A DNA stretch of 64,000 nucleotides from Mesaphorura yosii. Its lineage: Eukaryota > Arthropoda > Collembola > Poduromorpha > Tullbergiidae. The stretch is from positions 114,196-178,195 of the forward strand of contig WIXG01000146.1 of assembly GCA_009869945.1 (NCBI GenBank), in the 5' to 3' direction. Positions 14,701 through 25,709 of the stretch are shown piece by piece (position 1 is the stretch's first letter; each line of letters starts with the position of its first letter). The notes below the pieces were generated by a model. It worked only from the letters and a program-made list of their open reading frames with translations, did no database searches and was not told the DNA's origin. A program made the translations under genes and the position numbers.

Positions 14701-15988
14701 TCATGTGCAAGGTACTTCCAGGCCATGAAAGACAAAATTTGCTTTGATTTTCCTGAAAAAGTTGAATCGAAAGTTTCGGCAGAAGATGAGCGACGGGAGA
14801 AAGTTGTCGTGCGACGTGCCACTTGAAGTCTTCTACGAGTCACGACTCGACGGGACGACTTTTCGCGTATTGTATTGCACTCGTCACAAGGCTGACTTCA
14901 TGCTAAGACACCGGAGGGTAAACGCATGAGATGTCAACGTGTCACTGTTGTCGACAAAAACGCTCGTGTAAGAGCTGAATGGAAGAAATCGAATAACAAC
15001 CTGGGCGCTCATCTTGTTTCTAGTTTTTTGTCTGCCCTACAGACACAGAAACTGAAATTAAATCAGAAGGGATGACAAGCACAAAAGTTTAGGTTTCTCC
15101 ATTGGATTTTATTCTTTGGTGGCACGATTTTACTAGGAGCCAGTGGCTGACATGACTGTTTACGAAGAAATTAAAGGAGGTCAGTCATAAAATGATAAGG
15201 TTCCGTGCAGCATCATAATTTCTTTAATTTACCGATATCTTGAGTCTGGGTTGACAAATTCTTTGAAATCCAACCGACCACAAAATATCTCATGGGAGAG
15301 TCAAATTACTTCCATTTAAGCTAGTCGCTATTCATGTCAAAGTCAATGATCACGATTGGGATGGGAAAATCGAGAATCAAACAAGTTTCCATCGACTAGG
15401 CTTTAATTTCCGAGATTCTGACAACACACTTGACAATTTTCATTGGATTTTTGACAACCATTATTCAGGTTACAAAAGATAGCGCTTGGAGACCTACCTG
15501 CCTAGTACACTGCACATAATACATAAATTGCATTGTGTAATATTATTAGCTTAGGAATGGTTCTCGTTCGCAAGCACAAAGCACAACGGAGAAACCTTGC
15601 AATCATGAACTACCATTACTGCTGGGCTGCTGCACTGCACTGCTGCAGTAAGACGAGTCTAGTAATGATGATGATGTACATCTCATCTCAAGTTTCTAGC
15701 TACACTGGAGATGATGTTGAGATGACACAAAAAATACGATGTCATGTTCCAACGACCGGGACACGCAGTAAATTCTCCATGATGAGAAACTGTCTTGTTG
15801 TATTCTTCCTGAGCTATTTACTCGCTCCTCCGTCATTAGTCTCCGCTTACTTTCTCTGCACCGCTCGACTCCCTTCACAAAACACGCACTGAACATCCGT
15901 ATTTCATATTACGCTGTAGGTTAAGAAAGTTTCGCATTACTTCTGTCTAATAATCTTATTGTTGTTTTCTCTTTGTTCCTTGTCACAG
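11800..15988. other. Non-coding stretch before the first visible neuroligin exon
   Basis: No exon is recognisable on either strand. Open frames of 60-135 codons occur but show no domain, signal peptide or consistent splice structure. The stretch ends in a clear splice acceptor (pyrimidine-rich, then TGTCACAG) at 15,988, so at least its 3' part is neuroligin intron. Confidence 0.5.
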
Positions 15989-18900
15989 GAAATCTATTTC
16001 ATCGTGTCATTTTAATGTCTGGCTCAGCGCTGTCCCCCATCGCGATCGGAAGCGTCGGATTTACAAACGGGAAGGACCTGGCGAAAAAATTCAGCACATC
16101 AGTCAAATGCCCTAATGAGCCACCGTCAGAAATGCTCAACTGTCTACGGCAGATTCCGTTGCAATACTTCATAGATTCAGAGGTGAGTGGCCCTTCATTC
16201 AATCACGCGAGCGTGTTTTAAGCATTATGTGTTCGATCCCTGCAGCTCTGGAGCTTGTTCGGACCAAGTGAAGACGGCATCACAATAGAAGAGGATTTGA
16301 AGGAGCCTGTCCTGCGGGACAGAATGTCCCACTACCCTCTCCTGTTCGGAGTGACCAAAGTAGAAATGCTACCTTACCTGAATGACCACGACGCTGTGTA
16401 TGGGATCGAGACTGATCGGCGACGGGAAAGTCTCAAGACATTTATTGCCAAACATTTTAGGTAATCAAATAAACAAGCTCAACTTTTGACTCCAGGGATT
16501 TTTTAATTTTCTAAACCTTGTGACTCATGAGAGCTTTTGGTTTCTGTCTGCGCAGTGTACACAGGAACGAGATTTTGGCAGCGGCAATCCACGAGTACAC
16601 CGATTGGGAACGTCCAGTGCAGCATCCAATTAGTGTTCGTGATGAAACTCTGGATGCTTTGGCTGACGCTCAAGTATGTCGACCCTTTTGTTATGTATTC
16701 ACTGATTTATTATTCATTTTAATTTCGCGAGTAAATAAATACGTACCGAAGCACGTTCCGTCGTAAGTGGAGGCATTCGGCATAGGCAGAGAGGAAAACG
16801 GGAATAGGAAGTCAGAGTGAGTGGAGCCGAGCGACGGCGGTTGTGGACCGTTATTACTTTATTAGCGAGCATGTGGGTATTAAACGCAGACTCGGAATTA
16901 AAGTCATTATTTTGTTAACCAAAAGTGGCCAACAAAGCTTTTAATACAGTGCGAGACTGCGAATCAGCAATGGAAACACAATAATAGAAAGTCCATTCCA
17001 CTGACTGCAGGTCCCAAATGGTCAGGAGAGAAAGCGCTCTTCCTTCCTCTCACAGACTGTCAGTCCAGAATTTATATTAACCTCAGTAATTGCTCGAGTC
17101 GTTCATGTCATGTCCACTCTTTCCCTCTTTTTAATGAATTAAAATGTTACTTTATGCATACACATAAACATAAAGATACAAAACTACAAGCGCCGCATCC
17201 GCATCACGAGCGAAGCATTTGGAGATTCATAAAGTTTTTAAAGAGATATTTTAGCCCAGTAATGGTTTCTGAGGTTGACGCCGAAGAGAACAGCTTAAGC
17301 GTAGGGCACAATGGTCTGGCGGCTGCGCCAGTTTTCTGCGGCTGGAAATTTTATTACACCTTTTAACAACAAGCACTGCTGGCTCGCCATCGCACATGGC
17401 ATGCCTGCATTGGGGAAAGGTGAGGAGGGTTGGTACTGGTGCAGCCTGCTATGGTTCCATGAATGCTGGCTCCATTTTCCACATAACATACTTATATTCA
17501 TACCAAATTTGAAATTAAAACGTACGTGATGCGTATTTAGATGGTTACATAACCATTTTATTATACAATCCAATTCAGTTATTCAGCCTTAAAAATTTGG
17601 TGCGGTTATTCGAGAATTCATTATTTCGAATTGAACTTCTCGAGTGTGTCTAGGCCACAGATTACAAAAGCTGGCATCTGCTCTTGTCACTCACATAATT
17701 TACAGCAGTTACTTTTTATATTCAGAGCACAAATAATTTTTATGCGTGCAATTAATTAAGTTTGACACTACTCAATGATAATGCAGCAAAACGCGAAAGT
17801 TCTTACTGCTTTCACCACCTTTCTTGCCTCTGTCTTACTACATTGGAGTGCTGGTCTAGTTTCTGCGTTCATTGCTGTTCACGAATTGGTAAACTTCTGC
17901 GATCTGCCTTATGTTAATTGCGAATTGTCTTTGCAAACGCTAACATGGCTATGGCCCTCAAAGTCGGAGCAGTAGCTGAGAAAAAAGGAAATGAAACACG
18001 AGAAATTACGTCGAGATGCTCATCTCATCCACGCCATGTAACCTGTAATGTTCTTACTTTCTGGTTTGCATTGGGGATTAATTTAACACGAAGCCAACAT
18101 AATATTATTACCATTCAGGGAAAACTTGAAACTTTGTCTGACGAAGAAAATGAAAATGAGTTTGGACTCTCAAATGAAAATTTGTATTGAGATCCGCACA
18201 TAACATTACACATTTCGCGTTCGCATTTACTGACGCCGCCGCGTCATCTTGCTTTGATGCAAACGTTTCTTCAAAGGAAGTGTTTTCGTTCTCGCCCGCT
18301 TAAAGAATCTTTGAAACCGGGTTTGTGTGCCATCGCGTGCAGTCTAGATTCGAGGAGCAAGGCTAGAATTTAGAGAAATGTCTGCTGGAACTGCTTCGCA
18401 TAATAATTAACTGACCGAATGCTTTTTAGCAGAGTGGCATCGCTCCAAGTTCTGGCAATTTTTGTTCTCTTCTTGCAGATTGTTGCTCCCTTAACAAAAA
18501 CTGGGGACATTCATTCACAAAGTAACTCGAAGTCGTTCTTCTACGTATTTGAGTACCAGATGAAAGGAAGCGACTATCAGCAGGTAAGGAACCTGATTAA
18601 CATAATTCCCTGTATAGTGGCGGAAACGGTTCCTTTGCTAAAAGTTCTGCATGTGTGGCCGTCTGGGAGTCAATCATCGGTTTAATTCGAACTCATTCAT
18701 TCTGTGCAGAATCCTAACCTCATTCCCAGTCCATTTCTAAGAATCGTGAACAAATCTGCCAACTACCTTAATTAATTTGCAGGATTGATTGAAGTAATTC
18801 AGTCTAGCGTTTTATGAGTCACTTTGTGTTTGTGCAAATGAAGTATTCCTGGAAGAGTTTTATTCGTATCAGTCAGCCAATCGAAAGATAAACACTATAA

Positions 18901-21900
18901 ACTTTTGATATTCCACGAAGAAGAAATGGGCACAGTCAATAGGCGTATAATTGCAAAGCTACACGCTGCGCTGTGGAAATGTACTGCGGCTGCTCAACTT
19001 GCGAATCTAATTGTTTCAGAGACTTGGATGCGTCCACGGTGAAGATCTTCTTTTCGTATTTGGTGTTCCACTTTATTTTTATGGAAGCGGCTCTTCAACC
19101 AAATCGTACTCCTCTCCTCCCTCCTCATCTGGTGGAGGATTTGATGATGGGATGAACAATAATAATGAATCCGGAGAGACTTCACTGGGGAATGCTCCCA
19201 AATTAGGGTTCTATAATGGGAATTTTACCAGAAATGAAGTACAATTTTCACAGGTAATTCAAGAATGTTATTTCACCGTTAAACAGTATACCAATAATGG
19301 AAAGTTCTGTCGACCGCGATTCTTTTTAAATTTCAGACTGTGATTCATTATTGGGCTAATTTTATAAGACATGGGTAAGACAATGCCTCAAGTGCCTAGC
19401 GTCAGTCGGCGCGGCTTGGAGCACGACCACAACTGAGGGAGTGTTTTGTGAATTACGTATAGGAATCCAAATGACGACGGTGCCGACGGTGCCGACGAGG
19501 ATATTATTGGATCAAACATCTTGAGTGGTGCCGGCAGTGGGAACCGATTAACGTCAAGTACCAGCTTAAGTGACAAGTCTAAGTCGAAGTTTGCGGAGTG
19601 GCCAGCGTACGACCCGTTGTACAAGAAATATCTCGTCCTTGGTAAGTTATCGCAAAATTTATAGCTAGGAAATTCCTTCCGGTATTTTGGCGAGCGAGCT
19701 AATTTTTAAATGGCATGTCAAGTTACTACCTTGACAAATCAGTTCGGGTGCAGCAGCTGTTGTTTTGGACAATTTCTACATTGCATATTTCTACTGTCTT
19801 TCCAGTTTTCAGTCACTATCGATTGATTCTGACATAATGTTTATTATTTCCGCCACAGATTTGAAGGCCCGGTCAAGAACGCACTATCGAGCCCACAAGC
19901 TTTCGTTTTGGCTGCATTTGGTTCCTGACCTGATGAAAAATGGTTATGGTGTTTTATCTGGCACACACCATTTACTCAGCAATAATAATAACGGCGATGG
20001 CGAGTCTTCAGCTGGAACGCATAATTCCTCTGCAACGCCACCGCCGCCAACGATTCAACTGGTTGGACCTCCATTGGGTGTATGGGAGCATAACACTAAT
20101 AATAATATCAATGGAAAACCACGAGATCATTTCTTCCAAGGCAAGCCTATAATTTATTTTATAATGTACAATAGTATTTGGATAAGGTAAGGAATAAAAA
20201 GGGTCATTTGCGTATCAGCCGCTACCGCACCGACTGCAGCCCAGACAGAAGTGAATCGCCAGATTTTATTCTTTCGACAGCGCAATATTTTATGGCCTCG
20301 TCTCGTATTCTGATTTTATGCTTTGTAGAATTGAATTTTATTCCACAATGGCATAATTTATTCTGATTTTATGTGGCCAATTTCTGTGTGCAGGAAACTC
20401 TTCAGCGCACGAAGGGGGATCCACAGGGTCAGTCACCGGGAGTGGCGCCGGTCAAGATGGCGATGGTTATCAGATCTACTCAACTGCTCTCTCCGTCACA
20501 ATTGCGATTGGCTGCTCCCTCCTGATCCTCAACATACTCATTTTTGCCGCATTTTACTACCAGCGAGATAAAAGAAGAAATGATGCCAATTTGGCATATA
20601 TTGAAGGTAAAATTTCATCCTATTCTAAACCACGAATCATTAAAAGTTTTCATATTCCTGAACTTGTCATGTCGGTATTGAACGCTAAAGTCTGACACAC
20701 TTTCACGTTAATTGGGAGCAATGTGGAAGCGAAAAAGTTCGCGCTAAATTGCAGTTTTGTGTAGAGAGCAAGTGGATTGATTAATTTTAATCTGTGGTGG
20801 AGCAATTGAATATTTTCATTGCGAATGATGTTGAATACTACTGTTTCAGAGCTCGACAATTCGTTCTCTTCATCCGAATATAATCCTAATCCTTGCATTG
20901 TATTTGATAAACCATCAACACATTGTATTTGGTCTGCCTCTGGTGAAAGTTGTGATCAGAGAAGAACAAATCAATACCGGCCTCAATAATAAGGTACCTC
21001 GTGATTAACCACAAAGTTGGCAGTTGGCACGGTTCAGAAACTTCACAAATGAGCGAACTTAATACTTTTATTCAGGTAGAAAGAGAATAATGACGTGACG
21101 AAAACACATAGACATCATAGTTAACGGGACGTACATGTGCGTGCGTGCTATTCATCACCATGTGTGGTCGAAACCTCAGTCTCGTAGTTCATTAATTAGA
21201 GCTGTTTTCGTACTTTGTACATTACACATCTTCGGCGTGGGTTTAAAGGTTAAACCGTACTTTGTGCCTGTTAATGCCTCTAGATAACGTGCAGGCTCAG
21301 ATAAATTCTAACTGGCGATGAGGTGGTTGAAGACGAATTGATTATTGAGTTGTCAGTTTTGCAGTTTTGAATTAACTTTGGAGGAGAAAAGAAGGAAAGT
21401 GATGGCAAATGCCACTACCGATACTGCATTACAGCAGTGGATTGAATAGTTTCGAGTGAAATGACTCCGGATGTTAATATTAATACTTCACTTCAACTTT
21501 TCATTCTCTAAGTGTGCCATGAATGAAAGCGTTCGGAAATCGCATCACTTTAAAGCTTTTTGCACAATTGAATTATGCTACTAATATATTATAGTAAGAT
21601 TCTACGGCTCGACGCCTCGGCTCGAATTTTGGATAGCTCAGTCAGTGCCAGTGCAGCGCAAGTGTGAAAATCGTAACTTTCTTTGTTGGTCCACTTTTCG
21701 GAGTCACATGATATTGGCTTCTGGCCTGGTGTTACATCCGTCAGAAAATCATAATTCTTGATATTCAGCTGTTGTATGGGACTACATGTTAGATAGGATC
21801 TGCATCTGTATGGAAAGAGGAAATGCTGTGATTGTAGGTTCCAATTACTTGCAGAGTCTAAGTGACACTGACATTCGCTACTCGCGTTTACTCTTTGCCT

Positions 21901-23227
21901 TTGCTCCACTCAGGCCAAGCCGGTGACACGTAATATCATACGAAAAGCCTCCTCGTCCTAAACCAACATCGCGCAATTCAGGAAGTTATAAATCACGCAT
22001 TTTGCTTTCCTTGGAATCTAGCTGATGCTGTACTACGCAAAGTAACCACTGCGTTCTAACATGAAAGCGTAAGCGAATGGCGAGTGATTCTGCCTAGCCT
22101 ACTATCACTGACACGGATGACATTTCAAAAACAAAATTTAATATTTTCTCTGGTGATGTGCCTCACGATGTGCCATACATTTTGCATGCATTAAACTTCG
22201 ACTCGACCTCAGTTCCCCTTTGACTTACTGTTACGGCACACTTTCGTCCTTGCTTGCAGGGAACACTTCACAGCATGGTATTGTTGTAGGTGGTGGTGGA
22301 AGCGGAGGAGGAGGAAGCGATACTGGGAGTGCGACTGGCGTAGGAAGTCATAATCAGTTCCATCGTAAGGAAAACGGGCAAATTGGTCAGCTTCTGCAGC
22401 AGCAGCAACAACAACAGCAGTATCAAATCCACCATCAGCAGCAAGCCAGCCAGCATCAGATGCCAAATATATGTGGCGACCTTCCATCATTAATTCCATC
22501 TGACTGTGAACTAATTCAGACTGGAGACACATACAGCACACAGCAGCGAGGAACCCTGCGACGTCAGAAACAACATCAACAACAATACCAGCAGCAGGCA
22601 CAACAGCATCCTAATCCTTACGAAATGGCGATGCCTGATGCAATAATTGCGGCTGCCATGATGAACATGCAGAGTTTCCCACCACCGCAGCACCATCAGC
22701 AGCAGTATGCCGACGCGTATCATTCCAGCCCACACGGACGGGAGACTTATTCATCAGCCACACTTGCCACGACACCGACTGGTTCGTCAAGTCGCAGCAA
22801 TACGCTGCGGAGGTCCAGCCTGAATATGAAGGATCAGCTCCAACAGCAGGCTTCTCAGAGCAGTTGTGAGTACAGCATAGAAAGTGGGACGACGCGCAAT
22901 ACAATGCCCAGACCACCGCGAAGGTCGACCCCAAGTGTGAAGTTCAGCACGGACACATCCATTGGCGGTTGTGACGGTGCTGGTGATGTGAGTTCCAGCA
23001 ACTCTGCTAATGAGAGCATCAGCGGAGGTGCGTGCAGTTCCAAAATGTACAAACCGCAAATTCTGAGTGCATCGCAAACGAGTACACTGAAACCGTCGTT
23101 GAAAAAAAACTCAAATTACAAGTCGGTAGGAATCGGCATGAGCAGCATGCCTGTGTCGGGCTCGCCCAGTAATTCCCAGCAACAGGGAGGCAATGGTGGA
23201 ACTTGTATGGATGAGCTGAAAGTATGA
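15989..23227 (+). CDS. Neuroligin, 3' part of gene (partial, at least 9 exons)
   Basis: Neuroligins are postsynaptic adhesion proteins that bind neurexin through a catalytically dead cholinesterase-like ectodomain. Exons by splice consensus and phase: 15,989-16,182; 16,246-16,460; 16,556-16,673; 18,479-18,583; 19,020-19,253; 19,337-19,374; 19,463-19,641; 19,859-20,140; 20,394-20,606; (20,850-20,942 optional); 22,260-23,227. The first visible exon begins at the family segment [13 protein letters not shown], so the N-terminal half, including the nucleophile-elbow region, lies outside the window. Family landmarks are [28 protein letters not shown] and [17 protein letters not shown]. The stalk is rich in Gly, Asn and Ser. 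A single transmembrane helix ([20 protein letters not shown]) precedes a KRR stop-transfer and a 320-residue tail rich in Gln. The protein ends in DELKV, a possible class II PDZ ligand. Arthropods have several neuroligins; I cannot say which paralogue this is. Confidence 0.9.
20141..20393 (+). other. Non-canonical GC-AG intron in neuroligin
   Basis: The reading frame joins only if the donor is CAAG|GCAAGC at 20,140/20,141 and the acceptor is GTGCAG at 20,393. That pair is phase 1 on both sides and brings the stalk into frame with the transmembrane helix. The nearby GT donor (ATAAG|GTAAGG at 20,187) is phase 2 and would put the next exon out of frame. GC-AG introns are a known minority class, usually with an otherwise strong donor, as here. 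Confidence 0.65.
20850..20942 (+). other. Candidate cassette exon in the neuroligin cytoplasmic tail
   Basis: The segment is 93 nt, has a good acceptor (CTGTTTCAG) and a weaker donor (TCTG|GTGAAAG), and no stop in frame. It is phase 1 at both ends, like the exons either side. It would add 31 residues rich in Ser, Asn and Pro just after the membrane. Inclusion or skipping both keep the frame, the usual signature of alternative splicing. The call is inferred from sequence only. Confidence 0.4.
20943..22259 (+). other. Last neuroligin intron
   Basis: This 1.3-kb stretch lies between the membrane-anchor (or optional) exon and the large terminal exon. I see no further exon or other gene in it. 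It ends in TGCTTGCAG at 22,259. Confidence 0.6.
22392..22440 (+). repeat. CAG/CAA triplet repeat encoding polyglutamine
   Basis: A mixed CAG/CAA run in the terminal neuroligin exon encodes about nine consecutive Gln, then more interrupted Gln/His. A second Gln-rich patch lies near 22,570-22,605. The open frames on the opposite strand here are shadows of this CAG/CTG composition. Confidence 0.75.
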
Positions 23228-23489
23228 AATTAAATAATCCTCAAACGCCTATCGCGTGTTAAGTTCAGTTAAATAATAATATGTGTCAATATCTGTGATA
23301 ATACTTATTTAGTGAAGGAAAACAATGGGAATTAATTGTTATCCTTTCTTCTTAAACGTTAAGCCAAGTAGTAAAGCGAAGCTGTGGCTGTTGTCCACAG
23401 TAAGAATTAACCAATACACAATACACTCCATTAAAACACAACTGCCGTAACTCATTTGTAAAGCATTGTTTGTTATTTTATCAAGGATG

Positions 23490-23495
23490 AATAAA
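23490..23495 (+). terminator. Poly(A) signal AATAAA, neuroligin
   Basis: AATAAA lies about 260 nt after the neuroligin stop codon. It is the first good match downstream, giving a plausible short 3' UTR. Confidence 0.5.
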
Positions 23496-25691
23496 AGCCA
23501 ATGTTACTGTACGTCTGTACACGATGGAATGTTCTGGAATCCATTTTGTTCTTAATTACGATAGGATGAAAGAACGCAGCGAAAACGGACGAGGACGACG
23601 ACGACGTTTCTCACGGCGTATCGCGAATTCACATAAACGAATAGGGTAGAGCGTCGTCTTCTTGAGCATTTTGAGCTTCTTCGCGACATCCAATCTGAAT
23701 CCTCTCATTCTATTCTGGCCCAGCTCAGCCCCCGCGCTGTCGGCTGTGACATGCACACATTTATCATCATATTATTATCGTCGCATAATTTTAACCTTTG
23801 CAGCCTTCGCCATACGATACTCGGCTTGGGCTTGGGCTTAGGCTGCATGGCAGGCAGACAAACGAAGACCCAACGCAGAGATTTGTCTTTGTGAAAACAT
23901 TACAAGAGGATTTGGAATTTCTCCTCCATGTTTACATGTTCACGCAACTTCTTCAGCTGATTCCTTTTGTTTTTCTGTCTCTCGTCTTGCCTGCCATGCC
24001 AGGCCATAATGTCTGATGATGAGATGAGAAATGTTAAATTCTTTCATTTATGCACACTCTCAGCGAATGAAAGCAGCACGAATGCGATGTGACTACGAGA
24101 GGAGATTCATATTCGCAGTTCACAGAAGACTTTCGCATCTGCTTCCATCCGACCCGAGCAACTGTAACAATGCGGCGGGCGTTGAGAAAGGACGGGCGCA
24201 CTTAGCCTCCATTCTCCGTCATGGTATCGCACATCTTAGCCAGTCTAGCAAGAAGAGCACGTGTGGTGCGGCGGCTTGATGCTCAAGACTTAGGCCGACC
24301 GAGACTGAGCAACTAGCTGGATCCTGGCGTAGGAAAAAGAAAGGGAGTTTTTAGTATTAAGATGACACAAGATTAATCACACGTCAACCACGGTCGGTCT
24401 CATTTGTCTCTCTTGTTTTTCATTTTCAGTTCCCAACCTTTAAAATATAATATGCGCTCCTCTGAAAGTCGCAGTGGTTCGCTTTCTCGAGCTCCAGCTT
24501 TCAGGAATTCTCGCACTTTCACTCGTCTCGGCTTCTCCATTCTTCTCCGAGTCCGTCTCCAAGCCGTGTACTCTAGATTAATGGATAATGGATGGATATC
24601 ATGGGATTTTCTAATGCATTCCACATTTTAACATTAGTACCAGTTCTTCGGTTGCGTGCCGGCGATGGCAGCGGCCCACAAAACATGAGTTTCTCATATT
24701 GTCCTTTTACCTTTGTCTCCAATTCACTCGCACTTTCACAATTTCGCCCGTTTCGCCAATATTTTAAGGCGAAAGCCAAACGCAGGGCAGACAAAGCGAG
24801 AGCACTTACTTTCGAAGATGACGATGATAGTCCCGCTTGGCGAGACGAAGACAAAAACGATGACGACTGACTCTAAAATTTATTACACGATTTGATTCGT
24901 ATGAAGAAATATTAGGAGAGAAATCATATCGGCTTTGACTCGTAATATTCCAAGAAGTCACATTACCCAAATTTCTGTGCATTAGCTCGCAGAGTACGAA
25001 AGAAAGCACAGAGCTGACACGGACCGCAGAAGGCAAGGCAGGGCATAGCAAGGTTCTTTCGTCTCCCGTCGCAGTCCCTAAGCGGAGCAGAACGAGCGAG
25101 TGCAGCGGAGCGTATTCGAAATCCATGGGATTTCAAATTCAAAGCAAGCTAGAAGAGAAATTTAACTAAGGAACTGGATAATAATAAAGATTTGGCTGAT
25201 GTGTGTGGAAACTTTTCGCTCGTTCAGTCTCTCAGACAGCCAGCTCCTTCACCACCGTCGGTCTGCATAATACATGTGTAATAAAAATGTAAAAGAGACA
25301 GGCCTGAGGAAGATGCTGATGCTGACGCTTACTTTGACTCCGATTCTGAGATTGAATCACTTTGGACTTCTTCTGCGGGTGTGGCGTGGGTCTCTCAAAG
25401 TGTTGCGTTATCAGATATGTGAGAATTCTCCACGAACAAAATTAAATCAGATAGGTTTAAAATGCAGTCTGAACTTTTATAACATATTTACCGTGTCCGC
25501 ACCGCACACCCACTCGGTCTCAGGCTCATAATGTAGTCGTATCTTAAAAGCTGGAATCTAAAATGCATTATTTATTGGTATTCAATTCTCATTCACGCGT
25601 GCAACCACGCCGCGCTCCGGAGTGAACGATTCCTAAATTCCCATCACATCGTATTACATTACTTAACATGGCCTACCCTGTTGGTCTCGTG

Positions 25692-25709
25692 GCAGGCAGG
25701 CAGGCAGGC
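25692..25709. repeat. GGCA tetranucleotide microsatellite
   Basis: About four perfect tandem copies of GGCA lie in non-coding DNA. Similar single copies (GGCAGGCA) are common across the neuroligin intron and the desert. Confidence 0.55.

Noticed and set aside
20141-20190. Extension of the neuroligin exon to the GT donor at 20,187
   Set aside because: That donor is phase 2 and would read the transmembrane exon in the wrong frame.
22209-22601. Minus-strand frame of 130 codons rich in Leu/Val/Ala opposite the neuroligin tail
   Set aside because: It is the antisense shadow of the CAG/CAA and GGT-rich neuroligin exon, and the plus-strand reading is clearly the real one.
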